57,086 nucleotides of DNA from an uncultured Chloracidobacterium sp. (GCA_937941715.1 CALDGX010000071.1:1-57086), one strand, 5' to 3'; shown: positions 17,210 to 25,962, counted from the stretch's first letter. Numbers and translations are program-made. The notes: generated by a model not told the origin, from the letters alone.

Positions 17210-18712
17210 CTACAACGTTTTGAGTGGTCCCGCCGACGTGATCCCGTGAACACGTTTGTACGCAAGTTCCGCCGATATGAGGCAGATCTGGGTTCCGATG
17301 CCGGGGTTTGTTCCTGCTCCGGCGAAATAGAGGCCTTTTACCTTTTTTGAAAAGTTCTTTGGCCGAAATATCGCCGTCTGCATCAGGTTATGCGCCAACC
17401 CGAGGGCGGAGCCTTTGAACGCGTTGTAGTCGGCGGCAAAATTCTCGACCGTATAGATCCGCTTGTAAACTATCTTTTCTCTGAGGCCCTCCATTCCCAT
17501 CTCGCTTTCCATCAGCGAAAGCACACGTTCGGCATAACTGTCCTTTTCCGCCTCGGTTATCTCGAGATCCGACGCGATCGGAACCAGCACGAAGAGATTT
17601 TCCTTACCGGCCGGGGCGACACTCGGGTCAGTCACGCTCGGAGCGCAAACGTAAAGCGAAGGCTCGTCCGGAAGACGCGGATCGTCGTAAATGTCGGCAA
17701 AATTCTTTCGCCAATCCTCGCTGAACAGAAGATTGTGATGAGCCAGGCTCGGCAGTTTTTCACTGATGCCGAGATACAGAATAAATGCCGACGGCGCCAT
17801 CACCCGCTTTTGCCAATATCGCTCGCTGAACGTCCGATACTTCGGCTCAAGCATCCTCGTCTCGGTATGATACATATCGGCGTTTGAAATGACGATGTCT
17901 GCTTCGACGGCCTCTCCGCTTTCCAGTCTGATGCCATATGCGACACCGTTAGTCACGAGTATCTCGGCAACCGGCGACGACGTTCTAATAACGGCGCCAT
18001 TCTTCTCGGCGATCCTCGCAAGTGCCTTGATCAGTTCATAAAACCCGCCTTGCGGATAAAATACGCCCTGATTGAAATCCATGTGCGACATCAGGTTGTA
18101 CAAGGCCGGCGCCTCATACGGCGAGGTTCCGAGAAACACCATCGTGTATTCCATCACCTGGCGCAGTTTCTGTGATCTGAAAAATCGCGATACGAACGTG
18201 TGCATCTTCGAAAAGACAGAGAGCTTTTGCCCCTCGGTAGCGACGCGTTTGTTCAGGAAATCCCAAATGCGGTCATAGTTCTTGAACATGAAGTGTTGGG
18301 TCGCAACCTCGTACTGGTATTCGCTCTGAGCCAGATACTTACGCAGATTGTCGCCGGCACCTTGTTCGATCGCCTCGAACGAGGCTGCGTCACGCTCGAT
18401 GTCGGAGTGGATATCGAGTTTGCTCGAATCGCTTCGAAAAAAGATGCGGTAAGACGGATCAAGCTTTACGAGATCGAGATGGTCCTCGACACTCTCGCCC
18501 ATTAGCTCAAAAAAGTGCGAAAAGATATCCGGGGCGAGATACCACGACGGCCCCATGTCAAACTTAAAACCTTCTTGCTCGAAAATATTCGCCCGCCCGC
18601 CGAGATTTTCGTTCTTCTCAAAAACCGTGACGTCGTAGCCCTTTTTAGCAAAAAGGCCGGCTGTTCCCAGCCCGCCTATTCCAGCACCGATAATGATGAC
18701 TTTCTTATTCAT
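17210..18712 (-). CDS. crtI: Phytoene desaturase (CrtI family)
   Basis: 500 residues. The FAD-binding Rossmann motif GAGIGGLG is at 8-15, followed by FEKNENLGGRA and DMGPSW. The C-terminal FAD segment is GLYFAGAGTNPGIGTQICLISAE, with NPGIGTQ where many desaturases have HPGGG; this variant resembles enzymes linked to acyclic or C50 carotenoids. The start overlaps the crtB stop by a few bases and has GGAG about 7 nt upstream, so translation is coupled. It should convert phytoene to lycopene; it might also do later 3,4-desaturations, since no separate CrtD is visible. Confidence 0.9.
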   Translation of the reverse strand: MNKKVIIIGAGIGGLGTAGLFAKKGYDVTVFEKNENLGGRANIFEQEGFKFDMGPSWYLAPDIFSHFFELMGESVEDHLDLVKLDPSYRIFFRSDSSKLDIHSDIERDAASFEAIEQGAGDNLRKYLAQSEYQYEVATQHFMFKNYDRIWDFLNKRVATEGQKLSVFSKMHTFVSRFFRSQKLRQVMEYTMVFLGTSPYEAPALYNLMSHMDFNQGVFYPQGGFYELIKALARIAEKNGAVIRTSSPVAEILVTNGVAYGIRLESGEAVEADIVISNADMYHTETRMLEPKYRTFSERYWQKRVMAPSAFILYLGISEKLPSLAHHNLLFSEDWRKNFADIYDDPRLPDEPSLYVCAPSVTDPSVAPAGKENLFVLVPIASDLEITEAEKDSYAERVLSLMESEMGMEGLREKIVYKRIYTVENFAADYNAFKGSALGLAHNLMQTAIFRPKNFSKKVKGLYFAGAGTNPGIGTQICLISAELAYKRVHGITSAGPLKTL

Positions 18713-19661
18713 AAACTCCGGCTAATGCCCGGATCGACAGTTTGATCTTTTTCGGCAGGTCCGTCCGGACACGCCCTTTATAGACATTGTACCCGGCGCG
18801 TTCGATCTCGCCCAGGATCGCCTTGTACAAAACGTACGAGATCTTCACGGCCAGACGACCCCGCCAATTGAGCATTTTGATACCCGGAAAGGCCTCCCTG
18901 TAAACTTGCTTGTTTCGCTCGATCTGAAATTTCATGAACTCGACGAACCGATCGTCGAACCGTTTACGACCGAGGTCCGCGGTATCGAGGCCAAAGCGTG
19001 CAAGCTCATCCTGGGGCATATAGACCCGTCCGAGTTCATCCCAGTCCTCTTTGATATCCCTGAGAAAGTTGGTGAGTTGAAAGGCGTACCCAAGCTTGAT
19101 CGCGTGGGGAAAAGCCTCCGGGGTTGAAAATCCGACGATGCGGGTCACCATCAGCCCGATAACACCGGCCGACCCGTACATATATTCCTCAAGCTCAGCG
19201 TAATTGGCGTAGGTTTTTTTATCCTCGTCCATGAACATCGACCTGAGGAACGCTTCACCGTCCTCGACGGGGATTTCGTATTTCCGAAAGGCATACACGA
19301 TCGCCGCCATAACGGCATCGTCCGAGCCGCCGACACTCATTGCTTCCAGCCACGTCTGCCGCCATTCCTCGAGGCGGCCAACGCGCTCAGACCTTGTCGT
19401 TGTCCCCGGATCATCAACTATTTCGTCCGGAATTCGGGCGAAAGCATATACCGCGTAAATGCCTTCGCGTGTTTCGCGGGGAAAGAACTGGGTCGCGAAA
19501 TAGAAGCTCGTCCCGTACCGACGGGTTATGCCCCGGCATTCCTCAAGGCCGCGAAGGACTAGTTCTGATTTCTCGATAGCAGTGGATCTCATTTCGATAA
19601 CTTTCGACGCCGCCGTCGCCCGTTTCGCTTCAAGGAAAGCGAACTCTACCCGAGACGACAT
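18705..19661 (-). CDS. crtB: Phytoene synthase (squalene/phytoene synthase family)
   Basis: 318 residues from the first ATG at 19661; an internal ATG at 19592 (residue 24) is an alternative start nearer the family's usual N-terminus. Both Asp-rich substrate-Mg motifs are present: D79-E-I-V-D83-D (after YAVYAFARIP) and D202-I-K-E-D206 (after LTNFLR), followed by GRVYMPQDEL. It condenses two GGPP to phytoene. It lies upstream of crtI in the same direction and 57 nt downstream of the uracil-DNA glycosylase gene, so it may be read through from coaBC. No GGPP synthase gene is in the window. Confidence 0.93.
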   Translation of the reverse strand: MSSRVEFAFLEAKRATAASKVIEMRSTAIEKSELVLRGLEECRGITRRYGTSFYFATQFFPRETREGIYAVYAFARIPDEIVDDPGTTTRSERVGRLEEWRQTWLEAMSVGGSDDAVMAAIVYAFRKYEIPVEDGEAFLRSMFMDEDKKTYANYAELEEYMYGSAGVIGLMVTRIVGFSTPEAFPHAIKLGYAFQLTNFLRDIKEDWDELGRVYMPQDELARFGLDTADLGRKRFDDRFVEFMKFQIERNKQVYREAFPGIKMLNWRGRLAVKISYVLYKAILGEIERAGYNVYKGRVRTDLPKKIKLSIRALAGVYE

Positions 19662-19718
19662 CGGTTGACAAGATTCCGTTCGAAGGAAAAACGAGATCGG
19701 ATTCAGTGGAGCCGCGAT

Positions 19719-20663
19719 TTATTCAGTAGACGCAAGATAATCGCGGACCATTTTCATATCTTCCCAAACCTCGCGCTTCTTGTGTGGGTCACGCAGCAGA
19801 TAGGCGGGATGAAATGTCGGCATTACCTTTGAACCGCGATAATCGTGAAACTGACCGCGGAGTTTGCCGATCGGCACCTTGGTCTCCAGCAGGTTATGTG
19901 CGGCGGTCGCCCCGAGAACGACGATAACTTTTGGTTTGACGACCTCGATCTCCCGCAGCAGAAACGGTTTGCAGGCGATCGTTTCATCCGGCTCAGGGGC
20001 ACGGTTTTGCGGCGGGCGGCAGCGGTTGATGTTTCCGATAAAAACGTCCTGACGAGGGATCTGCAGCCCCTTTTCAATAATATCCGTCAAAAGCTGGCCG
20101 GCTCGCCCGACAAATGGTTCGCCCTGGATGTCCTCGTCCGCCCCCGGAGCTTCGCCGACGAACATCAGGTCTGCACTGAAATTACCGACACTGTTTACGA
20201 CCTGGGTTCGACCCAGGGTCGAGAGTTTGCATCGCGTGCAACTCGCACCGATCTCCTCGCGGATCGATAAGATTGCGGCGGTATTCGGATCACTGGCCTG
20301 ACTTGGTTCAATTGCGGTCATCGGTTCATTCGGCGTTTTAGATTGCATTTGTGAGGGTGGTGACATTACCGTCCGCTTTGGAGTCGGACGATTTGACAAG
20401 AACGGCAGCGACGATAATCTGGACACGCCCGGTTTCGCAGGTTCAGCTTTCTCTTCGACCGGGCGAACGATCGGCGGCGCCGAGGCCGCGGGCGATAAGG
20501 ACTGCGGCACCGGATGATCTGAAGCCGGCACGGCAGCCCGTCTTTGCGGTTCGACAGTGGGAATCAGGTCGGCATCTATCGTGTCGACGCCAAGCTCCCG
20601 CAAAAATAGCAGTTGTTCGCGGACATCCGCTGCCAGATCAGATATGTTGTCGTTCTCTGCCAT
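19719..20663 (-). CDS. Family 4 uracil-DNA glycosylase (4Fe-4S)
   Basis: 314 residues from the ATG at 20663; a GTG codon just before is in frame. The N-terminal 130 residues are a Pro/Ser/Ala-rich extension of unknown role. The catalytic domain follows: CTRCKL with two cluster Cys, GEAPGADEDIQGEPFVGRAG (water-activating motif), a second Cys pair in INRCRPPQNR and ETIACKPF, and HPAYLLR near the end. All four cluster Cys are present. Removes uracil from DNA. Same strand and 39 nt after coaBC. The long N-terminal extension is more than a third of the protein. Confidence 0.9.
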   Translation of the reverse strand: MAENDNISDLAADVREQLLFLRELGVDTIDADLIPTVEPQRRAAVPASDHPVPQSLSPAASAPPIVRPVEEKAEPAKPGVSRLSSLPFLSNRPTPKRTVMSPPSQMQSKTPNEPMTAIEPSQASDPNTAAILSIREEIGASCTRCKLSTLGRTQVVNSVGNFSADLMFVGEAPGADEDIQGEPFVGRAGQLLTDIIEKGLQIPRQDVFIGNINRCRPPQNRAPEPDETIACKPFLLREIEVVKPKVIVVLGATAAHNLLETKVPIGKLRGQFHDYRGSKVMPTFHPAYLLRDPHKKREVWEDMKMVRDYLASTE

Positions 20664-20702
20664 CACGAATAATCAGTAAATAGCCCGGGGAAATATCGTC
20701 GG

Positions 20703-21953
20703 TCACTCGGCCCGGATGCTTAAGACCTCGTCGAGTATCCGATCCGCCAATTCGCGTTTCGACATCAGCGGCAATTCCGTGTCGCCTCGACGGGAAATGA
20801 TCGTAGCGATGTTTGTGTCAGTGTTGAATCCGGCACCGTCCTTAGTAATGTCGTTGGCGACGACCATATCGAGCCCTTTCTTCTGCATCTTCGAGCGGGC
20901 GTAACCGACAACGTCGTTCGTTTCGGCGGCAAAACCGACAACGATCATCCCGTCGGGCCGGTTCTGCGAGACTTTGGACAGTATGTCAGGAGTCTTTCTT
21001 AGCTCCAGCGTCATCTCGTCCCGGCCCTCTTTCTTGATCTTGGCATTGGCAGCATTGGCAGGGGCGTAATCGGCGACCGCGGCCGCTCCGACAAAGACGG
21101 TCGCGTCCGGCAGTTCGGTCATCACCGCGTCAAACATTTCCTGAGCGGAAACCCCGCGGATCAACTTCACATTCTTCGGGGGTTCAACTGCCGTTACGCC
21201 GGCAACAACCGTAACTTTGGCTCCTCTCGCGGCAGCGGCCTCAGCCACGGCAAAACCCATTTTCCCTGAAGAATGATTGGAAATAAACCTCACCGGATCG
21301 ATCGCCTCACGAGTACCGCCGACCGTTATCAGAAAGCGTTCACCGAGGAGGTCTTGGGCCTTTGGTTTATGGTCTTTGGATACTGTCTCCCCTTCTTCCT
21401 GTCGCCCTTTCTCACCGTCTAATACAGCGAGCGCCTGGGCGACGATATTCTCCACGTCCTCGAGTTTCCCGGTTCCGATGGTCTTGCAGGCAAGTTCACC
21501 CGTTACCGGCTCGACGAAATACACACCGTCGGCCCGCAGCTGGGTGACGTTCCGCTGCGTCGCAGGCTGTTCCCACATCGTGGTGTTCATCGCCGGTGCG
21601 ATCATCACCGGAGCAGTCGTCGCCAGATATGTCGATGAAAGAAAATCGTCCGCGACGCCGTTCGCAAACTTAGCGATGATGTTCGCCGTCGCCGGAACGA
21701 TCAGCAGCAGGTCGATATTCTGTGAAAAGTTGATATGGGCGATCGGGTCGGGATTCTGCGGGTCGTAATCATCAACGATCACGTGCTTGTCCGTTAACGC
21801 CCTGAATGTAAGCGGCTGTACGAACTCGGTCGCATGCCGGGTCATCGCCACGCTCACCTCGCAGCCCGCCTTTTGAAGTGAACGCATCACCTCGACGGCC
21901 TTGTAAGCCGCGATCCCGCCGGTGACGCCCAAACCAACACGAAGTTTCGCCAT
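20703..21953 (-). CDS. coaBC: Bifunctional phosphopantothenoylcysteine decarboxylase/synthase CoaBC
   Basis: 416 residues. The flavodoxin-like CoaC domain is about 1-180: VTGGIAAYK, the catalytic-His region AHINFSQNIDLLLIVPATANIIAKFANG, PAMNTTMW, and the substrate-clamp Cys in GELACKTIGTG. The CoaB synthetase domain is about 205-410: ITVGGTREAIDPVRFISNHSSGKMG, AAAVADYAP, the KIKKEG dimer motif. It makes 4'-phosphopantetheine for coenzyme A. A TAGAAT hexamer ends 6 nt before the ATG (leaderless pattern) and abuts an 18-bp tandem repeat. Probably heads a unit with the uracil-DNA glycosylase. Confidence 0.96.
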   Translation of the reverse strand: MAKLRVGLGVTGGIAAYKAVEVMRSLQKAGCEVSVAMTRHATEFVQPLTFRALTDKHVIVDDYDPQNPDPIAHINFSQNIDLLLIVPATANIIAKFANGVADDFLSSTYLATTAPVMIAPAMNTTMWEQPATQRNVTQLRADGVYFVEPVTGELACKTIGTGKLEDVENIVAQALAVLDGEKGRQEEGETVSKDHKPKAQDLLGERFLITVGGTREAIDPVRFISNHSSGKMGFAVAEAAAARGAKVTVVAGVTAVEPPKNVKLIRGVSAQEMFDAVMTELPDATVFVGAAAVADYAPANAANAKIKKEGRDEMTLELRKTPDILSKVSQNRPDGMIVVGFAAETNDVVGYARSKMQKKGLDMVVANDITKDGAGFNTDTNIATIISRRGDTELPLMSKRELADRILDEVLSIRAE

Positions 21954-21959
21954 GGTGAT

Positions 21960-21965
21960 ATTCTA
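21960..21965 (-). promoter_or_regulatory. -10-like hexamer for leaderless coaBC transcript
   Basis: TAGAAT on the minus strand ends 6 nt before the coaBC ATG. A TTAAGA inside the adjacent 18-bp repeat lies 18 nt upstream and could serve as a weak -35. Confidence 0.45.
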
Positions 21966-21998
21966 TCTTAATTAATGTAACTATCTTAATTAATGTAA
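21963..21998. repeat. Two exact tandem copies of an 18-bp AT-rich unit
   Basis: CTATCTTAATTAATGTAA occurs at 21963-21980 and again at 21981-21998 without mismatch; a partial ATGTAA follows at about 22005-22010. Each copy contains the palindrome TTAATTAA. It fills the divergent intergenic region between coaBC and the small membrane-protein gene, so it may be an operator or promoter duplication. Confidence 0.85.
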
Positions 21999-22028
21999 GA
22001 TGTTATGTAACCTCACGGAGTGTTTTCT

Positions 22029-22175
22029 ATGAAAGCTAACTACCTCATAATCCTCGCCATTATGGCCGTTGCGTGCTATTTCCTTTTTATTCGTAGGCCA
22101 AAGGCCAAGCCGTCGGACGGAAACGGTGTTGACCCAAACAACGAGAACAAAAACAATTCCGGCGATGACACATAG
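22029..22175 (+). CDS. Small single-pass membrane protein (48 residues)
   Basis: A short frame of 48 codons with a good Shine-Dalgarno (CGGAG, 8 nt before the ATG). Residues 4-21 form one hydrophobic helix; a basic patch (RRPKAK) follows and the tail is Asn/Asp/Glu-rich, suggesting an N-out or N-in anchor with a soluble C-terminus in the cytoplasm by the positive-inside rule. It lies between the coaBC promoter repeats and the Nudix gene (30 nt downstream). I do not recognise a family. The SD and the signal-like composition argue that it is real. Confidence 0.55.
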   Translation: MKANYLIILAIMAVACYFLFIRRPKAKPSDGNGVDPNNENKNNSGDDT

Positions 22176-22205
22176 TCGATCGATGCCGCAAACACGAAAC
22201 ATCAA

Positions 22206-22742
22206 ATGAGCAAACCGCGGACTCTCGCCAGTTCAATGATCTATACGGGCCGGATTTTTGATCTTCGCATTGATGAAGTTCGGGAAGACGATCTGGAATA
22301 CAAGCGCGAGATCGTCGTCCATAAAGGAAGTGCGGTCATCGTACCCGTCTTTGATGACGGAACTGTCGCACTTGTCCGGCAGTATCGGCACGCTGCCGGG
22401 AAATTCATGCTCGAAGTACCGGCCGGGTCGCTCGAGATTGACGAAGACCCGCTCACGGGAGCAATACGCGAACTTGAAGAGGAGGTTGGCGTCGTCGCCG
22501 GAAAGGTCGAACTGATCACCGAGTTTTATGTCTCGCCGGGCTTTTTGACCGAAAAGATGTATGTTTTCCTCGCGACGAGCCTGACCGAAACGGCTCAAAA
22601 CCTGGACGGCGACGAGAACATCGCGATTGAACGGATTCCGCTCGCGGCCGCGGTCGAAATGTCCGGTGACGGTCGGATCGAGGACGCCAAATCCATCATC
22701 GGATTGATGATGGCCGGTTCAAAGTTCGGCATCCTTCCGTAG
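22206..22742 (+). CDS. Nudix hydrolase, ADP-ribose pyrophosphatase-like
   Basis: 178 residues. Complete Nudix box at about 79-101: G-S-L-E-I-D-E followed by REL-EE-VG (G-x5-E-x7-REUxEExGU). The upstream block VRQYRHAAGKFMLEVPAGSLE and downstream FYVSPGFLTEKMYVF match ADP-ribose pyrophosphatases (NudF type). It would hydrolyse ADP-ribose to AMP and ribose 5-phosphate. No Shine-Dalgarno; 30 nt after the 48-residue membrane protein, with which it is probably co-transcribed. Confidence 0.9.
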   Translation: MSKPRTLASSMIYTGRIFDLRIDEVREDDLEYKREIVVHKGSAVIVPVFDDGTVALVRQYRHAAGKFMLEVPAGSLEIDEDPLTGAIRELEEEVGVVAGKVELITEFYVSPGFLTEKMYVFLATSLTETAQNLDGDENIAIERIPLAAAVEMSGDGRIEDAKSIIGLMMAGSKFGILP

Positions 22743-22775
22743 GACGAGAACCGGCGTCTTATCCTCCGGGCACGG

Positions 22776-24812
22776 CTATTCGACCCGCAAGATCGATGAT
22801 GTTGGAACGGCACCGGCGACACCGTATGTTCCGACTGACTGGAACGGATACACCGTCAGCCACCACGAATTATTCGACGGCCGAAACATTGCCAGGTCCG
22901 CGACGAAATCACCGTCAAAATCACCGACCTGCACGACGTCTCCAGGCGAACCGAACTGATAATACGATGCCGCTCCGTTCGAACTGCGCAGAATATAGGC
23001 GAAACCGTTCGATCCCCGATGGACCGTAATATCAGCTCTGCCGTCGCCGTCAAAATCGGCCGGGATTGGCGTATCCGAGCTGATTCCCCACGGAGCGATA
23101 ATAAAATTTGCGTCCGAGCTCTTATAAACGTACCAAACGCCGGTCGATGGACGGTAAACCGCAACGTCGGCTTTCTGGTCGCCGTCAAAATCGGCGGGGA
23201 CCGGCTTGTCGCCGTCCGCTCCCCAATGGAGCGCTGAGAATTGCTGCGTACCCATATACCAGAGATACCAATTGCCGTCCGATGGGCGAAAGACGGCGAT
23301 GTCGCTGATCGTATCGCCGTCAAAATCGGCCGCGATCGGCTTGTCGCCGGGAAGGCCGAATTTGAAAACGAACCAGCCCAAATCCGAACTTCGCCGGATA
23401 TACCAATAGCCCGTGCTGTTGCGATAAACGGCACGGTCCGTGATACCGTCGCCATCAAAATCACCCGGCGTGGGAATATCGCCAAAGCTGCCGAGCCCCC
23501 AGTTGACGACAGCGGGCTGATCGGACGGATTATTTGTCGCTACGATGTACGAATCACCAGTCGCCGGATTCCAATAGCTCAAATGCGAAATACCTGTGCC
23601 GTCGATATCTACAATACGGGGCTGGCCCGGCCTTGTGCAGACATTCTTGAGAACCGTTATGCTCGACATATCCGACAACATCGGACGCGAATTGGTTATC
23701 GCACTGTTGGCCTGAACGTAATCGACCTTGCCGTCGCCGTCGAAATCCGCCTGTAATGCCCTGAGGCCGTTGTAGCGTGTAAACCTCTGCCCGAGATCCT
23801 GGCGTGTAAGATTACCTGCCCCGTCATTCACGAATACGACTTTTTTGTCCTGATAACGGTAGGTAAATACAACGTCAGGAGCCGAATTGCCGGCGTAGTT
23901 ACCGATCAAACTGTTTCCCTGTACGCTCGTGTCTGCAGTAATGACATAATCCGCCCGTGTAAATCCGCTGCCCGTCGAGGTCAGGATAGCAAAGCTTGGT
24001 GTTGCCGAAAGGCTGGCGATCATCAGGTCGGACTTACCGTCAACGTTAAGATCGGCCACTCCCGAGATGACCTCATTGAACTGGAGCATCGATCCGTAAT
24101 CAAACGTAGTGAATGTAAGATCGCCGTTATTCAGATACACGTTGCGGTCGCTGCTGGCATAATCGCGCTTTCCGTCGCCGTTGAAATCTCCGGCATAGCC
24201 CGTTCCGCCCGAGTTTATCGGCACGGCGGCGGCGAAAGTGCCATCGCCGTTCCCCAGGCTGTAACGGATCTGGCCGCCATTCCACATCGCTCCGATGTAA
24301 TCGGTCTTACCGTCACCGTTCAGGTCCGCAAAGTCTATCGGCCTGCCGCGGCCGGACGCGCTGACCGACGGTAATGCAGTAAACGTGCCATTTCCATTGT
24401 TAATAAAGATCAGCATCGACACCGGGTCGGTCGAGTATTCGGCAAACGCAACAATGTCCAATAGATCGTCATTGTTGATCTTTGCGACCGCGTAATTGTC
24501 GTCAAAGGTGGCCGGAGCGTCGATCGCCGTTGCTGTCCCAAATGTCCCGTCACCATTGCCTGGCAGGACCAATATCCGCTCACGCGTCGAATCGCTCCCG
24601 CTGATATCCTGTGTCGCCATCAGGTCCGCTTTGCCGTCATTATTGAGATCGGCAGATCGGTCGAGATAGACCTTGGAGTACGGTATCCGCTGAGTATTGA
24701 CCGGGCGCAGGTAAACGCCGCATTGGGCATTTCCCGAATGATGGAAAACCCCGATGCCGATCATAATAAAAAGCAACTTGAGACGGATCTTAATGCTTGA
24801 CTTAAATTTCAT
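22776..24812 (-). CDS. Secreted FG-GAP/VCBS-repeat protein
   Basis: 678 residues with a signal peptide (cleavage near GNAQ, about residue 30). The whole mature chain is repeats. Residues about 40-390 are FG-GAP-like units with D-x-N-x-D-G-K-x-D calcium loops (for example DLNGDGKTDYIGA). After a linker, about 415-670 are five more regular units of about 47 residues with the pattern GD-x-P-x-x-x-DFDGD-x-x-x-D-x-A-V-x-RPS-x-x-x-WY. This suggests a calcium-stabilised beta-propeller or solenoid on the cell surface or outside. Binding partner unknown. A TATAAA lies upstream on the minus strand near 24830. Confidence 0.88.
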   Translation of the reverse strand: MKFKSSIKIRLKLLFIMIGIGVFHHSGNAQCGVYLRPVNTQRIPYSKVYLDRSADLNNDGKADLMATQDISGSDSTRERILVLPGNGDGTFGTATAIDAPATFDDNYAVAKINNDDLLDIVAFAEYSTDPVSMLIFINNGNGTFTALPSVSASGRGRPIDFADLNGDGKTDYIGAMWNGGQIRYSLGNGDGTFAAAVPINSGGTGYAGDFNGDGKRDYASSDRNVYLNNGDLTFTTFDYGSMLQFNEVISGVADLNVDGKSDLMIASLSATPSFAILTSTGSGFTRADYVITADTSVQGNSLIGNYAGNSAPDVVFTYRYQDKKVVFVNDGAGNLTRQDLGQRFTRYNGLRALQADFDGDGKVDYVQANSAITNSRPMLSDMSSITVLKNVCTRPGQPRIVDIDGTGISHLSYWNPATGDSYIVATNNPSDQPAVVNWGLGSFGDIPTPGDFDGDGITDRAVYRNSTGYWYIRRSSDLGWFVFKFGLPGDKPIAADFDGDTISDIAVFRPSDGNWYLWYMGTQQFSALHWGADGDKPVPADFDGDQKADVAVYRPSTGVWYVYKSSDANFIIAPWGISSDTPIPADFDGDGRADITVHRGSNGFAYILRSSNGAASYYQFGSPGDVVQVGDFDGDFVADLAMFRPSNNSWWLTVYPFQSVGTYGVAGAVPTSSILRVE

Positions 24813-24982
24813 AGGATACCAGCCCTTTTATATCAACGAATGACACCGTCCGTCGAGCGTTCGGTGACAAAGATGAACTATTCATTGATTATACCTTACC
24901 TTTCGCGTTGGATGATTTTTCTGGACGCCCTCGGCGCTTAAGGCGGGTCGATCCGCCGGTAACGCAATGTCACTTTTACGGC

Positions 24983-25011
24983 TTGACCTCCGGAACGCTT
25001 TTCGATATTCT
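24983..25011 (+). promoter_or_regulatory. Sigma-70-type promoter for rplM-rpsI
   Basis: TTGACC (24983-24988), 17-nt spacer, TATTCT (25006-25011). Start of transcription predicted near 25018, giving a leader of about 38 nt before the rplM ATG. Confidence 0.65.
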
Positions 25012-25055
25012 ATGCGTTCGCAATTTTGCGGATATTTCTCTTTGTGTGTGCAATT

Positions 25056-25490
25056 ATGAGTACTTATTTTCCGAGTGGTAAAGGATTGGCCGAAAATCGC
25101 AAGTGGCTTGTAGTCGATGCGAAAGGTAAAACTGTCGGTCGGCTCGCAACCGAGGTTGCCAGAATATTGTCAGGTAAGAACAATCCGGCGTGGACGCCGT
25201 TCATGGATATGGGCGACCACTGTGTCGTGATCAACGCGAGCGAAGCCATCTTTACCGGCTCGAAAGACGCCCAGAAGGTCTATTACCGTCACACCCTTTA
25301 TCCGGGTGGCTTGCGTGAGACGACCGTTAAGGAAATGTTCGAGAAAAAGCCTGAAAAGGTCATCGAACTCGCGGTCAAGGGCATGCTGCCGAAAACCAAG
25401 CTCGGCCGTGCAATGTTCAAAAAATTGAAGGTTTACGCCAATGCCGAGCACAGGCATACGGCTCAGAAACCCGAGGCGATCGAAATATAG
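25056..25490 (+). CDS. rplM: 50S ribosomal protein L13 (uL13)
   Basis: 144 residues from the ATG at 25056 (MSTYFPSGK). An in-frame TTG at 25026 is rejected because it adds a hydrophobic stretch not seen in the family. Signature blocks: WLVVDAKGKTVGRLATEVARIL, YYRHTLYPGG, KGMLPKTKLGRAMFKKLKVYA. Binds 23S rRNA early in assembly. First gene of the rplM-rpsI pair; no Shine-Dalgarno visible. Confidence 0.97.
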   Translation: MSTYFPSGKGLAENRKWLVVDAKGKTVGRLATEVARILSGKNNPAWTPFMDMGDHCVVINASEAIFTGSKDAQKVYYRHTLYPGGLRETTVKEMFEKKPEKVIELAVKGMLPKTKLGRAMFKKLKVYANAEHRHTAQKPEAIEI

Positions 25491-25501
25491 AATTGTGAAG
25501 A

Positions 25502-25551
25502 TCGAATATTGAGCAGCCGTTACGGCCCCTTGTTCGATATTCAACATTCGA
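25502..25551 (+). other. Hairpin between rplM and rpsI
   Basis: TCGAATATTGA (25502-25512) pairs with TCAACATTCGA (25541-25551) with one wobble-type mismatch, and an inner GCCG-TTA-CGGC stem sits within the loop. It ends 9 nt before the rpsI ATG, which has no Shine-Dalgarno. No T-run follows, so it is not a canonical terminator. The sequence type resembles dispersed AT-rich palindromes known from several phyla. Confidence 0.45.
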
Positions 25552-25560
25552 GAATCATTT

Positions 25561-25953
25561 ATGGCAGATATACAGTATTACGGCACCGGCCGCAGAAAAA
25601 CTTCGACAGCACGTGTTTACCTTCGACCGGGCAGCGGCAAGATCGTGGTTAACAAGCGCGACTTTCACGCCTACTTCCCCAACGAAGCGTTGCAGATGAT
25701 CATCCGCCAGCCGCTCCGTCTCACCGAGACGGCTGAGCAGTTCGACATTTTGGTAAATGTCGACGGCGGCGGCACTGCCGGACAGGCAGGAGCCGTGCGG
25801 CACGGTATCACTCGTGCTTTGATGGAATACAACGCTGACCTTCGCCCTTCGTTGAAGAAGGCCGGACTGGTCACCCGCGACCCGCGTCAGAAAGAGCGTA
25901 AGAAATACGGTCAAAAGGGTGCCCGTAAGCGATTCCAGTTCTCGAAGAGATAA
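25561..25953 (+). CDS. rpsI: 30S ribosomal protein S9 (uS9)
   Basis: 130 residues, normal length. YYGTGRRKTSTARVYLRPG at the N-terminus, QAGAVRHGITRAL in the middle, and the basic C-terminal tail ending KKYGQKGARKRFQFSKR, whose last Arg reaches the P-site tRNA in the family. Partner of rplM in the usual gene pair, 70 nt downstream of it. Confidence 0.98.
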   Translation: MADIQYYGTGRRKTSTARVYLRPGSGKIVVNKRDFHAYFPNEALQMIIRQPLRLTETAEQFDILVNVDGGGTAGQAGAVRHGITRALMEYNADLRPSLKKAGLVTRDPRQKERKKYGQKGARKRFQFSKR

Positions 25954-25962
25954 ATTTCCGAC

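Noticed and set aside
22776..24812. Internal repeats of the FG-GAP gene considered as a CRISPR or tandem DNA repeat
   Set aside because: Periodicity is at the protein level (about 47 residues) with diverged DNA; there are no identical repeats with spacers.
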